From positions 248,001-312,000 of the forward strand of contig NZ_NHRJ02000004.1 of NCBI RefSeq assembly GCF_002220865.2: a stretch of DNA of 64,000 nucleotides, in the 5' to 3' direction. A model generated the notes under the pieces. The model made no database searches. It saw only the letters and a list, made by a program, of their open reading frames with translations, and was not told the DNA's origin. Numbering within the stretch: position 1 is the first letter of the stretch; each line of letters begins with the position of its first letter. Of the stretch, positions 62,246-64,000 are shown in pieces. This DNA is from Paenibacillus xerothermodurans. Its GTDB lineage: Bacteria; Bacillota; Bacilli; Paenibacillales; NBRC-103111. The translations under genes and the position numbers were made by a program.

Positions 62246-64000
62246 TCACTCCTTAGCACACAACAATTTAAGTGTCTTGTACGCTTTTGCTTCGATGGTG
62301 TTTCCCCCTCCTTCCACAGGCTCCTCAGCCAAGGAGACGGGTTTCACATGTTGGTAGAGCGTTGAATCCACGGTAACCGCCACTTCTTTGGCAGACGGAT
62401 TAAACAACCGGATTATGAGGCCCTCCCCGTCTTCCGTCAGCTTCGTGCAGCTCACAAAAGCAAGGCCAGTTACCTCTAAAACGGAGAATTGCGAAGGGGC
62501 GGTTTGTATTGGCTGCGGCAGATCAAAGCGTTCCAATCTCTCTTCGAAAGTGTTCAGCTCTTGCAGGTGGTATGCAGCCGTATGCGCTATATAGCGTTCT
62601 GTCAACGCACTCCATTGGCCGGGTTGAAACTTCTCATTCGACGTATGCACAGCGTAGCGGAATGTCAACTGTTTCTGCAATTGCGCGTCAGGTGTTGCAA
62701 CCGCCTTGTTGTTGATTCCGGACGCCCGCCCTGGGCGCCAGGCCAGATCGTCCCTGCCCAGAAGTCCCACACTGCGGAAGAGCGTCAACGCCAGTTCTTC
62801 CTCTAACAGCTCATACTCCTTGATCCCTTCGGTGATCAACCCCAGTTGACTGTCATCTCCTTCGGCAACCACGTAGTTTTCCAGAGGGTAGATCGAGACG
62901 GGAGCTTCGGCAAACCCGTTTTCTTTCCAGTTTTGCATGTGAGGATTCACTTTTTCGCGGCGCAGTGCCGTATACCCTTGATCCGCCCATGTGTGGTCCG
63001 CCTTTTGACGGAACAAAACACGAAGCCGATGATCATACGCGTTGTTATGCAGCGAGTGCTCGATCCGTATAAACTCCTCACCGCTCCGCAGTTCGAACTC
63101 CGTGTGAATGATGAGCTCCCGCGAAGCTCTGTGTAGTGTACGCTCTTCTAGGTCGGCCGGGAGGTTAAGGCGGTGACGCACACGCAGCGTTTCACTTACT
63201 TCTCCTCTGGTGACTTCGACCAACTCACACTCGGCGCTATATGTCGGCGTGTCCCCCTCGAGCGGAGAGTAATCATAGGAATCACCGTGATCGCCTGCAT
63301 CCTCGAAACGCATGAGGGAATGAATTGTTTGCCCGGTTACATGGTCTGCTACCACAAGTTGACCTTCTATCCACTTCACCGTGTAACGTTGGTTCTGTAT
63401 TGAAGCTGCCTTTACGCTTTCGCGCACGTCGGTCTGCTTACCCTCCACGACTTTCACGGTCGTATAACCAAGTGGAGGGGTATCCACTTCAGCCAACAGC
63501 TCAGTCCGGTAATAACCTGGCACCTCAACCTGCCGTTCACCTTCGGCAGTGACCACAATCTGTTTGCCGCCACTAATGTAGTCCTGCTTGGTGATGGTGG
63601 CAGCGAGACCGTTGCCCGCCCGGTCCGTGAGCGCCACCTGTTCCGACTTGGTGAATACAACAAACGGCATCAAAGATTTCTGTCGACGCGGCAAGTAATT
63701 AAAGGCCAGCGCGATCTCGCGGCAGCCAGTCTGCGCGGACACTGCGCGAGCCAGCTGTTTTTTCAATATGTTCATTAAACCATCGATGATCCGCTCCGCC
63801 CTCGTGAGTCTCATTTCAATGTTTCGGTTCGTGTCGTCCGAGTTGCAGCCGCCAATGGAATCGTGGGCATGTACGTCGAACAGCTGCTTCCACACATTAT
63901 CCATCCATTTTCTCGGATACTTAATGCCAAGCGAAGCTGCGATGGAGGCGAGCGGCTCCAACCGATGAAGCATCTTGTTTTCCACGCGGTAGTTGTGCTG
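62246..64000 (-). CDS. Second alpha-mannosidase, GH38 (N-terminus beyond the window)
   Basis: A 585-residue C-terminal part, frame open to the window edge. HAHDSIGGCNSDDTNRNIEM carries the zinc-binding region, and the beta domains correspond to those of the 52771 gene (NKMLHRLEPLASIAASLG against NKLTNILEPLASLAYSLG). The zinc/nucleophile N-terminal half is missing from view. Its stop overlaps the ribosome site of the phosphorylase gene. The two paralogues differ clearly, so they may act on different mannosides. Confidence 0.92.
   Translation of the reverse strand, partial: QHNYRVENKMLHRLEPLASIAASLGIKYPRKWMDNVWKQLFDVHAHDSIGGCNSDDTNRNIEMRLTRAERIIDGLMNILKKQLARAVSAQTGCREIALAFNYLPRRQKSLMPFVVFTKSEQVALTDRAGNGLAATITKQDYISGGKQIVVTAEGERQVEVPGYYRTELLAEVDTPPLGYTTVKVVEGKQTDVRESVKAASIQNQRYTVKWIEGQLVVADHVTGQTIHSLMRFEDAGDHGDSYDYSPLEGDTPTYSAECELVEVTRGEVSETLRVRHRLNLPADLEERTLHRASRELIIHTEFELRSGEEFIRIEHSLHNNAYDHRLRVLFRQKADHTWADQGYTALRREKVNPHMQNWKENGFAEAPVSIYPLENYVVAEGDDSQLGLITEGIKEYELLEEELALTLFRSVGLLGRDDLAWRPGRASGINNKAVATPDAQLQKQLTFRYAVHTSNEKFQPGQWSALTERYIAHTAAYHLQELNTFEERLERFDLPQPIQTAPSQFSVLEVTGLAFVSCTKLTEDGEGLIIRLFNPSAKEVAVTVDSTLYQHVKPVSLAEEPVEGGGNTIEAKAYKTLKLLCAKE

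Overview
The window reads as chromosome from a sporulating Gram-positive Firmicute, most likely a Paenibacillus relative. The grounds are strong AGGAGG-type ribosome sites, many TTG/GTG starts, cre-like CcpA sites, YesM/YesN two-component pairs beside LplA/B/C-type importers, and CgeB-type (spore-surface) glycosyltransferases. No rRNA, tRNA, insertion sequence, phage gene or CRISPR array was seen. Nearly everything is sugar uptake, glycan breakdown or glycan synthesis.

Layout. 0-3.3 kb: a sugar ABC importer (binding lipoprotein plus two permeases) with a terminator. 3.5-6.2 kb: a lone nucleotidyltransferase-fold protein, then a hexulose-phosphate-synthase-like enzyme with a TIM-barrel isomerase. 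6.3-10.6 kb: a MarR regulator divergent from an EmrA/EmrB efflux operon that also carries a flavodoxin-fold protein and an unusual membrane protein made of exact 16-residue repeats. 10.6-12.9 kb: an ABC exporter and a small P-loop kinase. 13.2-17.2 kb: one very large secreted polygalacturonase-fold protein with a Gly/Asp-rich 26-residue repeat tail. 17.5-25.8 kb: a GH97 glycosidase facing a LacI-controlled operon (regulator, debranching-type glucosidase, sugar ABC importer). 25.9-31.9 kb: a hexuronate/2-keto-3-deoxygluconate region (kdgK, hxlB-type isomerase, AllD-type dehydrogenase, KDPG aldolase, KdgR-like LacI regulator, ACS-family transporter) with three tandem palindromes over the promoter. 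31.9-37.9 kb: a six-gene operon that looks like the Wbp A/B/E/D route to a diacetamido-uronic acid nucleotide sugar, with an ATP-grasp ligase and a PHP hydrolase inserted. 38.2-43.5 kb: a deacetylase-like protein, a CgeB-type glycosyltransferase, a glucuronyl C5-epimerase, an MBL-fold protein and a small kinase-like protein, visibly more A+T-rich than the flanks. 43.9-52.4 kb: YesM/YesN, an LplA/B/C-type importer and a GH36 enzyme, with a decayed GH36 remnant nearby. 52.8-64 kb: an alpha-mannosidase, a fructose/mannosylglycerate-type PTS permease, an RpiR regulator, dedicated EI and HPr, a GH13_18 phosphorylase and a second alpha-mannosidase running off the edge.

Working together. Three sugar ABC importers all lack their own ATPase and presumably share an MsmX-type one encoded elsewhere. 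The pectin-fold enzyme, uronate transporter and KDG kinase/aldolase would form a pectin or uronic-acid route. The PTS, GH38 and GH13_18 genes fit uptake and cleavage of glycosylglycerates. The most unusual parts are the 16-residue repeat protein in the efflux operon, the Wbp-like operon with added ATP-grasp and PHP genes, and the C5-epimerase/CgeB region.
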